A stretch of DNA of 64,000 nucleotides, taken from positions 105,895-169,894 of the forward strand of contig NZ_JABFAU010000015.1 of assembly GCF_017168335.1 (NCBI RefSeq), in the 5' to 3' direction. This DNA is from Rhodococcus sp. KRD162 (GTDB lineage: Bacteria > Actinomycetota > Actinomycetes > Mycobacteriales > Mycobacteriaceae). The notes below the pieces were generated by a model, which ran no database searches, was not told where the DNA came from, and worked only from the letters and a program-made list of their open reading frames with translations. The stretch's first letter is position 1; the number at the start of each line of letters is the position of its first letter. Below are positions 48,124-57,666 of this stretch, piece by piece. The position numbers and the translations under genes are program-made.

Positions 48124-49986
48124 CTACTCGACGGTGACGGACTTGGCCAGATTTCTCGGCTTGTCCACGTCGTAGCCACGCGCCTGCGCGACCTCGGCGG
48201 CGAACACCTGCAACGGGATCGTCGACAACAGCGGCTGCAACAACGTGGATGCGGCCGGAATCTCGATCAGATTGTCCGCGAAAGGCCGGACGGCCTCGTC
48301 GCCTTCCTCGGCAATGACGACCGTCCACGCACCACGGGCCTGAATCTCGCGAATGTTGCTCAGCATCTTCGAATGCAACACCGCGCGACCCTTCGGTGAC
48401 GGCATCACGATGATCACCGGCACACCGTCCTCGATGAGCGCGATGGGTCCGTGCTTGAGCTCGCCCGCCGCAAAGCCCTCCGCGTGCATGTACGCGAGTT
48501 CCTTGAGCTTGAGCGCGCCTTCGAGCGCAACCGGGTACCCCACGTGGCGGCCGAGGAACAGAATTGTCGTGGCCGTCGACAATTCACGCGCGAGCGCTCG
48601 CACCGGTTCCACCGTTTCGAGAACCCGCTGCACCAACTCGGGCATGGCTTCGAGTTCGGCGAACTCGCGGGCGACCTCGTCGGGGTACTTGGTGCCGCGT
48701 GCCTGGGCCAACGCCAGACCGACCAGATAATTGGCCGTCACCTGAGCGAGAAATGCCTTGGTGGAGGCCACGCCGATCTCCGGACCCGCCCGGGTGTACA
48801 GAACAGCGTCGGCCTCGCGAGGAATCTGCGAGCCGTTGGTGTTGCAGACCGCGAGAACGCGCGCCTTCTGATCCTTGGCATGCCGCACAGCTTCGAGCGT
48901 GTCCGCGGTTTCGCCGGACTGTGAGATGGCGACCACCAGGGTCGATCGATCCAGGACCGGATCGCGGTAGCGGAATTCGCTGGCCAGTTCGACCTCGACC
49001 GGGAGCCTGGTCCAGTGCTCGATGGCGTACTTGGCGAGCAGACCCGAGTGGTACGCACTGCCGCAGGCCACGACGAACACCTTGTCCACGTCGCGCAGTT
49101 CCTGATCGGACAGGCGCTGCTCGTCGAGCACGATTCGACCGTTGGCGAAATGCCCGAGCAGCGTATCCGCCACTGCGGCAGGCTGCTCCTGGATCTCCTT
49201 GAGCATGAAGTAGTCGTGGCCGCCCTTCTCGGCAGCTGCCAAATCCCAGTCGATGCGGAACGGACGCCCCTGTACTTCGTTTCCTTCGAAGTCACTGATG
49301 TCGTATCCGTCGGCGGTGATGACGACGACCTGATCCTGGCCGAGTTCGACGGCATCGCGGGTGTGCTCGATGAACGCAGCGACATCGGATCCGAGGAACA
49401 TCTCGCCGTCGCCGACACCGAGCACCAGCGGCGTGGAGCGGCGCGCCGCGACGATCGTGTCCGCATGATCGGAATGGGTGAACACCAGGGTGAATGCACC
49501 TTCGAGTCGCCGCAGTACTGCTTTCGCGCTGGCAACGAAGTCGCCTGCGGTCGGGCCGTCTGCGTAGGCACGAGCGACCAGGTGCACCGCGACCTCGGTG
49601 TCGGTATCGGAGAGGAACTCCACCCCTACCGCTTCGAGCTCGGCGCGCAGCGGAGCAAAGTTCTCGATGATGCCGTTGTGCACCACTGCGACCGTGCCCG
49701 ACGCATCACGATGTGGATGGGCATTGCGGTCGGTCGGCCGTCCGTGAGTCGCCCACCGAGTGTGGCCCATCCCGGTGGTGCCCACGAACTTGTCGGTGCC
49801 GACGTCGTCGAGCTCGGCTTCCAAATTCGCCAGCCGACCCGCCTTACGCTCGATCGCGCTTGCGCCCGCACCATCGAGTATCGCGATCCCCGCCGAGTCG
49901 TAGCCCCGATATTCCATACGCCGAAGCGCTTCGACCACCACACCCAGAGCTGGGCGGTGGCCGACGTAACCCACGATTCCGCACAT
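48124..49986 (-). CDS. glmS: Glutamine-fructose-6-phosphate aminotransferase GlmS
   Basis: 620 residues starting CGIVGYVG, with the catalytic Cys directly after the initiator Met. Glutaminase domain (RWATHGRPTDRNAHPH), then two SIS isomerase domains (CGSAYHSGLLAKYAIEHW and FLGRHVGYPVALEGALKLKELAYMHAEGF). It ends KPRNLAKSVTVE as usual. Supplies glucosamine-6-phosphate; glmM for the next step lies 4.6 kb away. No glmS ribozyme is expected or seen in this lineage. Confidence 0.98.
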   Translation of the reverse strand: MCGIVGYVGHRPALGVVVEALRRMEYRGYDSAGIAILDGAGASAIERKAGRLANLEAELDDVGTDKFVGTTGMGHTRWATHGRPTDRNAHPHRDASGTVAVVHNGIIENFAPLRAELEAVGVEFLSDTDTEVAVHLVARAYADGPTAGDFVASAKAVLRRLEGAFTLVFTHSDHADTIVAARRSTPLVLGVGDGEMFLGSDVAAFIEHTRDAVELGQDQVVVITADGYDISDFEGNEVQGRPFRIDWDLAAAEKGGHDYFMLKEIQEQPAAVADTLLGHFANGRIVLDEQRLSDQELRDVDKVFVVACGSAYHSGLLAKYAIEHWTRLPVEVELASEFRYRDPVLDRSTLVVAISQSGETADTLEAVRHAKDQKARVLAVCNTNGSQIPREADAVLYTRAGPEIGVASTKAFLAQVTANYLVGLALAQARGTKYPDEVAREFAELEAMPELVQRVLETVEPVRALARELSTATTILFLGRHVGYPVALEGALKLKELAYMHAEGFAAGELKHGPIALIEDGVPVIIVMPSPKGRAVLHSKMLSNIREIQARGAWTVVIAEEGDEAVRPFADNLIEIPAASTLLQPLLSTIPLQVFAAEVAQARGYDVDKPRNLAKSVTVE

Positions 49987-50086
49987 GGTGATTGAGGGTA
50001 CTCGGCACGACCCGCACGACCCATTCGCTCAGGTGAACGTGTCCGGTGTCCCCCTCACGAGCCAAGGTTCGGTACCGTCATCTCTC

Positions 50087-50947
50087 GTGGCGAAACCCAA
50101 GAAGCTGGCATCTGCTCTCTCCAAGCGCGGCCCGCACAAGGTACTCCGAGGCAACCTGGCCTTGGCCGGGCAACCCGGCGTCGTCTACACCCCGGCCGAG
50201 GGCTTCGGCCTGCCCGGCGTGGCCTTCGCACACGGCTGGATGCTCCGACCTGGCCATTACACCGACACCTTGAAGCACTTGGCGTCCTGGGGCATCGTCG
50301 TTGCAGCACCTGATTCCGAGCGCGGGCTCGTTCCCTCGCACCGGGGCCTCGCCACCGACCTGGGCACTGTGCTCGACATCATGACCGGAGTGCGGCTCGG
50401 GCCGGGCAACATCAGCGTGCATCCGGAGAAACTCGCCACAGCCGGTCACGCGATGGGTGCCGGAGCCGCTGTCCTCGCCGCCTCGACCCGGTCCGACATC
50501 AAAGCCGTCGCAGCACTGTTCCCGGCACCGACTGCCCCCTCGTCCGAGCACGCCGCAGCCGGTCTGACCGTGCCCGGGCTCGTCGTCGGCGACAACTCGA
50601 ACGCGGATTCGCTCACCGACAACTCGCTCGCACTTGCCCAGGCCTGGCCCGGAAACCCCGTCCTGCGACGGGTAGACGGCTCGTCAGCGGATGGATTCGT
50701 CGAGGGTCGGCGGATTCTCGGTGCCCTCGGCATCAACAAACCCGATCGCAAGACGCAGCAGCGCACCCGAGCCGTACTGACCGCGTTCCTGTTGTTCCAC
50801 CTGACCGGTGACTCCGACTACGAGGAGCTGGCCGGATCGACCGGCGAGATCGACGGCACCAGGGCTGTCGATCCACACTCGCCGCTCGACGCGCAGCCCA
50901 AGCCGAAGGCCTCTGCGTCGATCAAGGCTCTGCTCGGACGCGGCTGA
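50087..50947 (+). CDS. Dienelactone-hydrolase-like protein (Rv3438 family)
   Basis: 286 residues from GTG 50087, as in M. tuberculosis Rv3438 (the open frame reaches 49985 and would overlap glmS). Alpha/beta fold: VVYTPAEGFGLPGVAFAHGW, HLASWGIVVAAPDSERGL, GHAMGAGAAVLAAS. At the nucleophile elbow GHAMGAG the Ser is Ala (GHSxG expected), so the protein may be catalytically inactive. The C-terminus is helical, then a Pro/Lys-rich tail. Divergent from glmS and convergent with the type VII-linked operon. Confidence 0.82.
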   Translation: MAKPKKLASALSKRGPHKVLRGNLALAGQPGVVYTPAEGFGLPGVAFAHGWMLRPGHYTDTLKHLASWGIVVAAPDSERGLVPSHRGLATDLGTVLDIMTGVRLGPGNISVHPEKLATAGHAMGAGAAVLAASTRSDIKAVAALFPAPTAPSSEHAAAGLTVPGLVVGDNSNADSLTDNSLALAQAWPGNPVLRRVDGSSADGFVEGRRILGALGINKPDRKTQQRTRAVLTAFLLFHLTGDSDYEELAGSTGEIDGTRAVDPHSPLDAQPKPKASASIKALLGRG

Positions 50948-50957
50948 ACGCCGGCCT

Positions 50958-51227
50958 TCAGACCAACCACGATCGGGGCCGCTGTTCGGGTTCGGTCTCG
51001 ACATGCGATGACGGCTCTCGACGATCCAGATGAGCGGGCCGCAGTACCGAACCGCGATGGGGATCGATGTCGTGATCGGGACTGATCGCGATGTCCGAGT
51101 CGAGGTGGTCTCGAACAGCGGTCGGAGTTCGGGCCCGACGAATCACCTCGGCTGCATCCGCCAGCCCCCGTCGATGTTCGTCGCGTATCCGATGCAGCTC
51201 TCGCCGCCACCAGCCGTCCGAGCTCAC
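50958..51227 (-). CDS. Small charged protein at the end of a type VII-linked operon
   Basis: 89 residues. Its ATG overlaps the stop of the large upstream gene (ATGA), so it is translationally coupled and probably real. It starts SSDGWWRRELHRIRDEHRRGLADAAEVIRRARTP, a basic amphipathic helix, followed by Asp/His/Pro-rich disordered sequence. No known domain. It could be a chaperone, an immunity-like or a regulatory partner of the large protein; that is speculation. Confidence 0.65.
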   Translation of the reverse strand: MSSDGWWRRELHRIRDEHRRGLADAAEVIRRARTPTAVRDHLDSDIAISPDHDIDPHRGSVLRPAHLDRREPSSHVETEPEQRPRSWLV

Positions 51228-53125
51228 AGTGTCCCCGCCTCGCTCAGGCCGGCACCGGTGCCCGGCCCTGGCTGCGGTCCATCGAGGTGGGGCTGATCGT
51301 CGGATGCAGGGCGATCCGCCGATACCGAATGTGCAGCGGCGAGCGGTGCGTCCACGGCAGGTGCGCCCGCCGAGTCCTCACCGATGGGCGGGGCATCCCC
51401 GCCCGGCTCGGACCGGCACTGCTCCTGCGCGTCCTCCCCCGGATCGGACGAGACATCGCCGAGACCCGATTCCGTCGGCGCTGGTTCGGCCGGCACTGGT
51501 TCCGTCGGCGCTGGTTCCGGCACCATGTGGTCCCGAGATATCGGGTCCGGGGCCATCGGTTGCGGCGCTACCGGGCCCGGCGCTACCGGGTCCGGGGTCA
51601 TCGGGTCGGTAGTTTCGGGGGCCGGTACTGGTTCGGCCGCCGCAGCCTGCTGTGAGTTCGCGTCACTGCCGGGAACCTCGACGACCTCGGGCAGTCCCAA
51701 CGGACCGATTCGTAGCTCGAACGAGCGAATCCCGAGCCCCGGGGTGTCGAGTTCCAGCGAGACCGCACCATCGTGCTCGAGCGCGATACGTGCCCGATGG
51801 CCATCGAGCTCCGCCTCGAGATGGCCGCGCTCATCCGCGTCGACAGCTACAGGCCGCGACGGCGATCCAGCACCGGAGATGCCGTCCGGCATCGACGCCC
51901 CGCCGTCCGTCTCCCGAGGACCTGGTGCCGATGGACCCTCGGTACGGGCTCGGTCTGCACTGCCACTGGGCTCGCGGTCGGCACTGTTGTCCTGGTCGGC
52001 ACTGTTGTCAGGGCCGCCGGTATCCAAGGCGTCCTCGACCCGCCCGACGATCTCGGTCACCACCCGATCCACCAGCCCGTCCAGTGCATGGCCGAGCACG
52101 GCACCGGGCGCCGTCCCGTCGAACAGTGCGCCGGGTTCCGCGCCGCCACCGCCGACTGTGGCGACTGTGGCGGGGTCGTTCGCCGACCCTGTCGTCGTCG
52201 GCCCCGCTGGTTCCGGTGCCGCAGATCCCGCAGGTATTGCCGGGGGCGACGCAGGCCCGTCGAACACCGGCCATGGATCGGCTGGTGCCGCCGCACCGGG
52301 GGTGATCGTCCATCCTCGGTCGTCCAGCTCGGCGAACGAGGGCTCGTGCACGCTGTCCAGCGCCTTCACGACCAACGCCAGACAGTCGCGCACGGCGGTA
52401 TCGGTGCAGCTGCAGGCATGCATGACGGCGTCGCATGTGCCCTTCATCCGTGGCACGAACTCGGTGTCGATCCAGCTCCGACAACGCGCCGCCACCTCGG
52501 CCGCGAACTCGTCGGAGAGATCGGGGCTGCCCGCTCGCTCGGCGAGGTCGGGAAATACCGAACCCAATCGGGGGAACACCGTCTCCCGATCGACCGGAAG
52601 GCATTCGATTCCGGACGCCAGCAAAATCGCGTCGATCTGATCGGTGTTTTTACCATCGACGGTCTCGATATCCAGACCTCCGACCAGTTCCGCCTTGTCG
52701 GTGACAGCCTCGCGCAGAACGTCGACGGCGGCGCACATCGTTTGATGGGAATCCTCGATCGCAAGGAGAAAGTCCGCCGCGGTCTGCTGCTCCGCTGCGA
52801 GGTAGCTCTGCACGGCATCGCCTGCGTCGCCGTGCCATCGCAACCTCAGAACTCGGCGCAATTGAATGTGTTCTTCGAGTTGTTCGGCGAGTACTGCAGA
52901 CATCGCCTCGACCGCGTCTGCATCGGCATCGAGCGCCGCCAGGTTCAGGCCCCGCTGCTCGTCGTATCTCGCACACACCTGCTCGTACTCCGGGCAACCG
53001 CCCCTACCGGGCACTCGACCGACCAGAGGCAGGAAGCGCTCGAAATGCAGCAGACCGATCGCGTGCGCGTCGAGAATGTCCTCGACCGACGAGCCCGGCG
53101 TCAACGAGTCGCGCGGAGGCGTCAT
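51224..53125 (-). CDS. Large WxG-containing Ala/Pro-rich protein (Rv3439c-like)
   Basis: 633 residues. The ATG at 53125 overlaps the upstream stop (ATGA). N-terminal helical region about 15-270. Residues about 58-145 look like a WXG100 hairpin, with the turn RWHGDAG at 97-99 between long helices. A Cys cluster C231-x6-C238-x-C240-x6-C248 follows (TCDAVMHACSCTDTAVRDC). Residues 280-430 are disordered apart from a short amphipathic helix (LGHALDGLVDRVVTEIVGRVEDAL). A beta-rich segment (435-485, HLEAELDGHRARIALEHDGAVSLELD) precedes a Pro/Glu-rich tail with PAPTEPVPAEP-like repeats. The position matches the Ala/Pro-rich Rv3439c. Function unknown; ESX-4 linkage is inferred. Confidence 0.8.
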   Translation of the reverse strand: MTPPRDSLTPGSSVEDILDAHAIGLLHFERFLPLVGRVPGRGGCPEYEQVCARYDEQRGLNLAALDADADAVEAMSAVLAEQLEEHIQLRRVLRLRWHGDAGDAVQSYLAAEQQTAADFLLAIEDSHQTMCAAVDVLREAVTDKAELVGGLDIETVDGKNTDQIDAILLASGIECLPVDRETVFPRLGSVFPDLAERAGSPDLSDEFAAEVAARCRSWIDTEFVPRMKGTCDAVMHACSCTDTAVRDCLALVVKALDSVHEPSFAELDDRGWTITPGAAAPADPWPVFDGPASPPAIPAGSAAPEPAGPTTTGSANDPATVATVGGGGAEPGALFDGTAPGAVLGHALDGLVDRVVTEIVGRVEDALDTGGPDNSADQDNSADREPSGSADRARTEGPSAPGPRETDGGASMPDGISGAGSPSRPVAVDADERGHLEAELDGHRARIALEHDGAVSLELDTPGLGIRSFELRIGPLGLPEVVEVPGSDANSQQAAAAEPVPAPETTDPMTPDPVAPGPVAPQPMAPDPISRDHMVPEPAPTEPVPAEPAPTESGLGDVSSDPGEDAQEQCRSEPGGDAPPIGEDSAGAPAVDAPLAAAHSVSADRPASDDQPHLDGPQPGPGTGAGLSEAGTL

Positions 53126-53427
53126 CGAGGAAACTCGATCGCACGGACGGTGGCCTCGTCCTGGCTTTCGTACTCGTTCATCGACGCGGTGAGGGCGTCG
53201 GAAATGTCGTCGACCGAGGATTTCCACGCCCCGACTGCGCGGCCGAGCCCCAGGTGAGCGCGGGTGTAGGCGGCTCCGAGATCACCGTAGTTCCGCCCGG
53301 CCCCCGCCGCACCGAAGCCTGGATCGGCCACGCTGTCTGCAGCGCCGCCGAGGACATCGGCCGATGCCGCCAGGGCATCCGCAACTCCTCTGACGCGGAC
53401 CACGTCCACCACGAATCCATCGCTCAT
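53122..53427 (-). CDS. EspC/DUF2580-like type VII secretion-associated protein (Rv3440c-like)
   Basis: 101 residues; ATG 53427 follows a GGGGCGGGACG. Helical protein with a FGAAGAGRNYGDLGAAYTRAHLGLGRAVGAWKSS core typical of DUF2580/EspC-type proteins. It ends NEYESQDEATVRAIEFPR, where Y-E-S-Q-D fits the YxxxD/E secretion signal of type VII substrates. First gene of a three-gene coupled operon with the WxG-containing large protein. Same order as Rv3440c-Rv3439c. Confidence 0.8.
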   Translation of the reverse strand: MSDGFVVDVVRVRGVADALAASADVLGGAADSVADPGFGAAGAGRNYGDLGAAYTRAHLGLGRAVGAWKSSVDDISDALTASMNEYESQDEATVRAIEFPR

Positions 53428-53575
53428 ACGTCCCGCCCCCTTCACGTGCCCCTTTCCGACTATGACGTGCGCCGACGCACATCGGTTCCGCACGGAGCGG
53501 TAACGTCCCGATGTGAAATGTCAGTAACAGGTACCTGAAGTAGCTTCACCAGCTGCTCAACGACCGAGGAGTCCC

Positions 53576-54616
53576 ATGCACATCGGAACGATGCTGAATT
53601 ACAGCGGTGGTTTCAACGAGACCGTTGCCGAGGTCGCCGAGCTCGAGAAGGCAGGTCTCGACATCATCTTCGTGCCCGAGGCCTACTCGTTCGACGCGGT
53701 CAGCCAACTGGGATTCCTCGCAGCCAAGACGAGCACCATCAAGATCGCGTCGGGCATCTTCCAGATCTACACCAGGACACCGTCATTGACCGCCATGACC
53801 GCGGCGGGGCTCGACTACGTCTCGGAGGGTCGATTCGTCCTCGGGCTCGGGGCCTCGGGACCGCAGGTGGTCGAAGGCTTCCACGGGGTCAAGTACGACG
53901 CACCCATCGCGAGAACCCGTGAGGTCATCGAGATCTGCAGGCAGGTCTGGCGACGCGAAAAGGTGCAACATCAGGGCAAGTACTACCAGATTCCGCTGCC
54001 CGCCGACCGAGGCACCGGGCTCGGCAAGCCCCTCAAGCTGATCAATCATCCCGTGCGCGACCGCATTCCGGTTGTGATTGCTGCTCTGGGCCCCAAGAAC
54101 GTCGAGCTCACCGCCGAGATCGCCGAAGGCTGGCAGCCCATCTTCTACTTCCCCGAGAAAGCTGCCGACGTGTGGGGCGATTCCCTCGAGGCAGGCAAGG
54201 CCAAGCGTGATCCTTCACTGGGCGAACTCGAGGTGTTTGCAAGCCCCACGCTGGCCATCGGCGAGGATGCGGAGAAGTACCTTCCCTGGGTCAAGCCGCA
54301 TCTGGCGCTCTACATCGGCGGCATGGGAGCCAAGGGGAAGAACTTCTACAATTCGCTGGCTCAGCGGTACGGCTACGAGGCCGAGGCCGCGAAGATCCAG
54401 GACCTCTACCTTGCCGGCAAGAAGGAAGAAGCTGCAGCCGCCGTCCCCGACGAGCTCGCCCGCTCGGTCAATCTCATCGGGCCGGAAAGCTACGTCAAGG
54501 AGCGGGTCGCCGCGTTCGCCGAAGCGGGAGTCACCACGCTCAATGTCGCGCCGCTGGCCGAGAACACCGCGGGCCGCGTCGCGCAGTTGACTGCACTGCG
54601 CGAACTCACCGACTGA
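53576..54616 (+). CDS. LLM-class F420-dependent oxidoreductase
   Basis: 346 residues. Luciferase-like TIM barrel with HIGTMLNYSGGFNETVAEVAELEKAGLD, IASGIFQIYTRTPSLTAM, and RFVLGLGASGPQVVEGFHG, typical of the F420-using group in actinobacteria. The insertion-less C-terminal half contains IYIGGMGAKGKNFYNSLAQRYG. Substrate unknown. It is divergent from the type VII-linked operon and convergent with glmM (4 bp apart). Confidence 0.92.
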   Translation: MHIGTMLNYSGGFNETVAEVAELEKAGLDIIFVPEAYSFDAVSQLGFLAAKTSTIKIASGIFQIYTRTPSLTAMTAAGLDYVSEGRFVLGLGASGPQVVEGFHGVKYDAPIARTREVIEICRQVWRREKVQHQGKYYQIPLPADRGTGLGKPLKLINHPVRDRIPVVIAALGPKNVELTAEIAEGWQPIFYFPEKAADVWGDSLEAGKAKRDPSLGELEVFASPTLAIGEDAEKYLPWVKPHLALYIGGMGAKGKNFYNSLAQRYGYEAEAAKIQDLYLAGKKEEAAAAVPDELARSVNLIGPESYVKERVAAFAEAGVTTLNVAPLAENTAGRVAQLTALRELTD

Positions 54617-54620
54617 AAGA

Positions 54621-55976
54621 TCAGACCGACGCGACCCGGCCCGCCAGCTCCTCGGCGAGCCGGGTCGCCAGGTCGAGTTCGGACGCTTCGACCATCACTC
54701 GCACCAACTGTTCGGTACCGCTGGGACGCAACAGGACTCGACCCGTCTCCCCGAGCTCACGCTCGGCCACGGCCACCGCGTCGGAGACGGACGGGGCCGA
54801 TGCCACGGCTGCCTTGTCCGATACGCGCACGTTGATCAGCACCTGCGGCAAAGTCCGCATCACCGACGCGAGATCGGCGAGAGTACTTCCGGTCTGCGCA
54901 ATCCGTTCCATCAGCCGCAGCGCGGTCGCGATTCCGTCGCCCGTAGTTCCGACCGCGGGAAGCACGAGGTGCCCGCTCTGCTCGCCGCCGAGCGCGAATC
55001 CCCCGCGACGCAGTTCCTCGAGCACATAGCGGTCCCCGACGGCGGTGGTGCGCAGCGTGATTCGAGCCTCACGCATCGCGATGTGGAGCCCGAGATTGCT
55101 CATGACCGTGGCGACCAACGTGTTGTCGGTCAACTGACCCGCATCGCGCATCGCGATGGCCAGCACCGCCATGATCGCGTCCCCGTCCACCACTGCACCC
55201 GATGCGTCGACGGCGAGGCATCGATCGGCATCTCCGTCGTGCGCGATGCCGAGGTCGGCTCCGTGCTCCACGACGGCCTTCTGCAACCCCTCGAGGTGCG
55301 TCGAACCGCACCCGTCGTTGATGTTGATGCCATCGGGCTCGGCATTGATCGCTACGACCGTGGCACCGGCCCGTCGATAGATCTCCGGTCCGACGACGGA
55401 GGCGGCACCGTGCGAGCAGTCCACCACGACGCGCAGGCCGTCGAGTCGATGGGAGACCGAGGCCACGAGATGCTCGGTGTAGCGGCCTCCCGCGTCCTGC
55501 GCGAGTTCGATACGGCCGATCGAGGCACCGGTGACGTCGAGCGGGAGCCCGTCTCCGCGGGAGGGGCCAGTCGAATCGAGGGCCGCCTCTATTCGGTCTT
55601 CCACGTCGTCGTCGAGTTTGTGGCCACCTGCGGCAAAGATCTTGATCCCGTTGTCGGGCATCGCGTTGTGGGATGCAGAGATCATCACACCGAGTGCCGC
55701 ACCGTATTCGGCCGTCAGGTATGCGACCGCGGGCGTGGGCAGCACACCGACGTCGATCACGTCGACACCCGAGGCAGTGAGACCGGCCGATACCGCGGCA
55801 CCGAGCATCGCACCACTGATGCGCGGATCTCGGCCGACCACTGCCACGCACCTGCCTGCGTCGGTGTTCGGTGCCAATACGCTGGCTGCGGCTCGCGCGA
55901 TCTTCATCGCCAGTTCTGCGGTCAGAACCCCGCCTGCGAGTCCCCGAACCCCGTCGGTACCGAACAATCGCGCCAT
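54621..55976 (-). CDS. glmM: Phosphoglucosamine mutase
   Basis: 451 residues. The phospho-serine loop reads [16 protein letters not shown] (near residue 104), the metal loop [12 protein letters not shown] (near 240), the sugar loop GGEQSGHLV, and the phosphate loop [12 protein letters not shown]. Converts GlcN-6-P to GlcN-1-P after GlmS. Placed downstream of rpsI but separated from it by a strong terminator. Confidence 0.98.
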   Translation of the reverse strand: MARLFGTDGVRGLAGGVLTAELAMKIARAAASVLAPNTDAGRCVAVVGRDPRISGAMLGAAVSAGLTASGVDVIDVGVLPTPAVAYLTAEYGAALGVMISASHNAMPDNGIKIFAAGGHKLDDDVEDRIEAALDSTGPSRGDGLPLDVTGASIGRIELAQDAGGRYTEHLVASVSHRLDGLRVVVDCSHGAASVVGPEIYRRAGATVVAINAEPDGININDGCGSTHLEGLQKAVVEHGADLGIAHDGDADRCLAVDASGAVVDGDAIMAVLAIAMRDAGQLTDNTLVATVMSNLGLHIAMREARITLRTTAVGDRYVLEELRRGGFALGGEQSGHLVLPAVGTTGDGIATALRLMERIAQTGSTLADLASVMRTLPQVLINVRVSDKAAVASAPSVSDAVAVAERELGETGRVLLRPSGTEQLVRVMVEASELDLATRLAEELAGRVASV

Positions 55977-56019
55977 GAACCAAGAACTCCTTCGAGCGGA
56001 GAGAAAGTCGTGAGAAACG

Positions 56020-56064
56020 CCTCGAGGGCAGGCGTCCGATACTGCTGGATGCCTGCCCTCGAGG
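56020..56064 (-). terminator. Terminator after rpsI
   Basis: Perfect 14-bp stem CCTCGAGGGCAGGC / GCCTGCCCTCGAGG with a 17-base loop, 19 bp downstream of the rpsI stop. Confidence 0.85.
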
Positions 56065-56083
56065 ATGAAACGGGTAAGACGCG

Positions 56084-56611
56084 TCAGCGCTTGGAGTACT
56101 GCGACGCCTTACGGGCCTTCTTCAGGCCGTACTTCTTGCGCTCGACTGCACGAGCGTCACGCGTGAGGTAGCCGGCAGCCTTGAGTGCCGGGCGATCATC
56201 GGGCGTGACCTCGATGAGGGCTCGCGAGATGGCCAGACGCAACGCGCCTGCCTGTCCCGACGGTCCGCCACCATGCAGCAGTGCGGTGATCTCGAAGGAC
56301 TCTGCGCGGTCGACGAGCACCAGCGGAGCCTTGATGAGCTGCTGGTGCACCTTGTTGGGGAAGTAGTCCTCCAGGGTGCGACCGTTGAGCTTGAAGCCAC
56401 CGCCACCCGAGGACAGCCGGACGCGAGCGACAGCTTCCTTACGACGACCGACGGTCTGGATCGGGCGATCGAACACGATCGGAGCCGGAGCCGCGGCAGC
56501 AGCCTCGATGTCCGAGGTCACCTCGGGCTCTTCGACTGCCACGAACTCGTCGGCGGCGATCTCTTCGATGTTCTCCTGCGACGTCACGTCATTTCCCTCC
56601 GGCGCCGTCAC
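56084..56611 (-). CDS. rpsI: Small ribosomal subunit protein uS9
   Basis: 175 residues. An acidic lineage-typical extension of about 50 residues precedes the S9 core ([41 protein letters not shown], then [22 protein letters not shown]). It ends in the P-site tRNA-contacting [17 protein letters not shown]. It overlaps the rplM stop by 4 bp. Confidence 0.98.
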   Translation of the reverse strand: MTAPEGNDVTSQENIEEIAADEFVAVEEPEVTSDIEAAAAAPAPIVFDRPIQTVGRRKEAVARVRLSSGGGGFKLNGRTLEDYFPNKVHQQLIKAPLVLVDRAESFEITALLHGGGPSGQAGALRLAISRALIEVTPDDRPALKAAGYLTRDARAVERKKYGLKKARKASQYSKR

Positions 56612-57051
56612 TGGGACACCTGCTTGATCTCGAACGGTACGGGCTGCTGAGCGGCGTGCGGGTGGTTCGGACCCGCGTAGACCTTCAGCTTGCTCGCGAT
56701 GGCATTACCGAGCTTGTTCTTGGGGATCATGCCGACGACGGCCTTCTCCACGAGACGATCGGGGTTGTTCTCGAGCACCTGGCGAGTCGAGCGCGACTTC
56801 AGACCGCCCGGATGGCCGGAGTGGTGGTGATGGAACTTGCCGTCGAGCTTGTTGCCACTGATGGCAACCTTCTCGGCATTGATGATGACGACGAAGTCGC
56901 CACCGTCGACGTTGGGTGCGTAGGTGGGCTTGTGCTTGCCACGGAGCAGAGTCGCAGCCTGGACGGCGAGGCGTCCGAGCACGACGTCCGTGGCGTCGAT
57001 CACATGCCACGTCCGGGTGGTGTCCCCGGCCTTCGGGGCGTAAGTAGACAC
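56608..57051 (-). CDS. rplM: Large ribosomal subunit protein uL13
   Basis: 147 residues from GTG 57051 with AGGA nine bases upstream. Recognisable by [60 protein letters not shown] and [30 protein letters not shown]. Forms the rplM-rpsI operon. Confidence 0.98.
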   Translation of the reverse strand: MSTYAPKAGDTTRTWHVIDATDVVLGRLAVQAATLLRGKHKPTYAPNVDGGDFVVIINAEKVAISGNKLDGKFHHHHSGHPGGLKSRSTRQVLENNPDRLVEKAVVGMIPKNKLGNAIASKLKVYAGPNHPHAAQQPVPFEIKQVSQ

Positions 57052-57218
57052 AGAAAATTCCTGTCTTCATGATGTCGCTGCTGGCCAAGACGAGTGAGTG
57101 CCCTCGGCGGCCAGTTGAGACCCGAGGACAAGAGCTCGATACGCATCGACAATGCGCGGCGAGCCCATACACGCCAACGGGAGACGATACCGGGAGTGCT
57201 CGCCCAGGTCAAAACGCC

Positions 57219-57575
57219 TCAGCGCAGTCGGACGCACAGCACGCACCGCCGAGCGGCGGGAAGCGCTTCGAGCCGCATCAGCGGAATCTCGCGGCCACAC
57301 CGCTCGCAGGAACCGTACGTGCCGGCGGCGAGCCGCGCTCGGGCCGCGTCGATCTCGCGGAGCTCGGACTCGGTGTCGTCGATCAGAGCGGCGATCTTCG
57401 CGCGCTCGAAAGCGATCGTCGACCCCTCCGGGTCGTGCTCGTCATCGTCGGTGGTCCAGCGCGATCCTTCGATCACCGACGCCAGTTCCTCCCGAAGGGA
57501 CTCGAGCCGGTGTTCGGAACGCGACCGTTCCCCCTCGAGGACGGTTCCGAAATCCATCATCACACCAGTAGACAC
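57219..57575 (-). CDS. TraR/DksA-type C4 zinc-finger protein
   Basis: 118 residues from GTG 57575 (113 from ATG 57560). A long N-terminal coiled coil (ERSRSEHRLESLREELASVIEG, AALIDDTESELREIDAARARL) is followed by a four-Cys finger CERCGREIPLMRLEALPAARRCVLC. This is the DksA/TraR fold used to bind the RNA polymerase secondary channel, but the acidic coiled-coil tip residues cannot be judged. Located between the ESX-4 terminator and rplM. Confidence 0.88.
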   Translation of the reverse strand: MSTGVMMDFGTVLEGERSRSEHRLESLREELASVIEGSRWTTDDDEHDPEGSTIAFERAKIAALIDDTESELREIDAARARLAAGTYGSCERCGREIPLMRLEALPAARRCVLCVRLR

Positions 57576-57596
57576 CGAACAGCTGTCGGATCGAGT

Positions 57597-57646
57597 GAAA
57601 CTGCCTGTGCCCCGACCGATTCCTCGGCCGGGGCACAGGCAGTTTC
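57597..57646 (-). terminator. Terminator closing the ESX-4 operon
   Basis: Perfect 18-bp stem GAAACTGCCTGTGCCCCG / CGGGGCACAGGCAGTTTC with a 14-base loop, 20 bp downstream of the esxT-type gene. Confidence 0.9.
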
Positions 57647-57666
57647 AGAACGTCGAGAGAGAAAAG

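Noticed and set aside
51773..53257. 494-codon plus-strand open frame
   Set aside because: It is antisense to the WxG-containing protein, whose start and stop overlap its neighbours in an operon.
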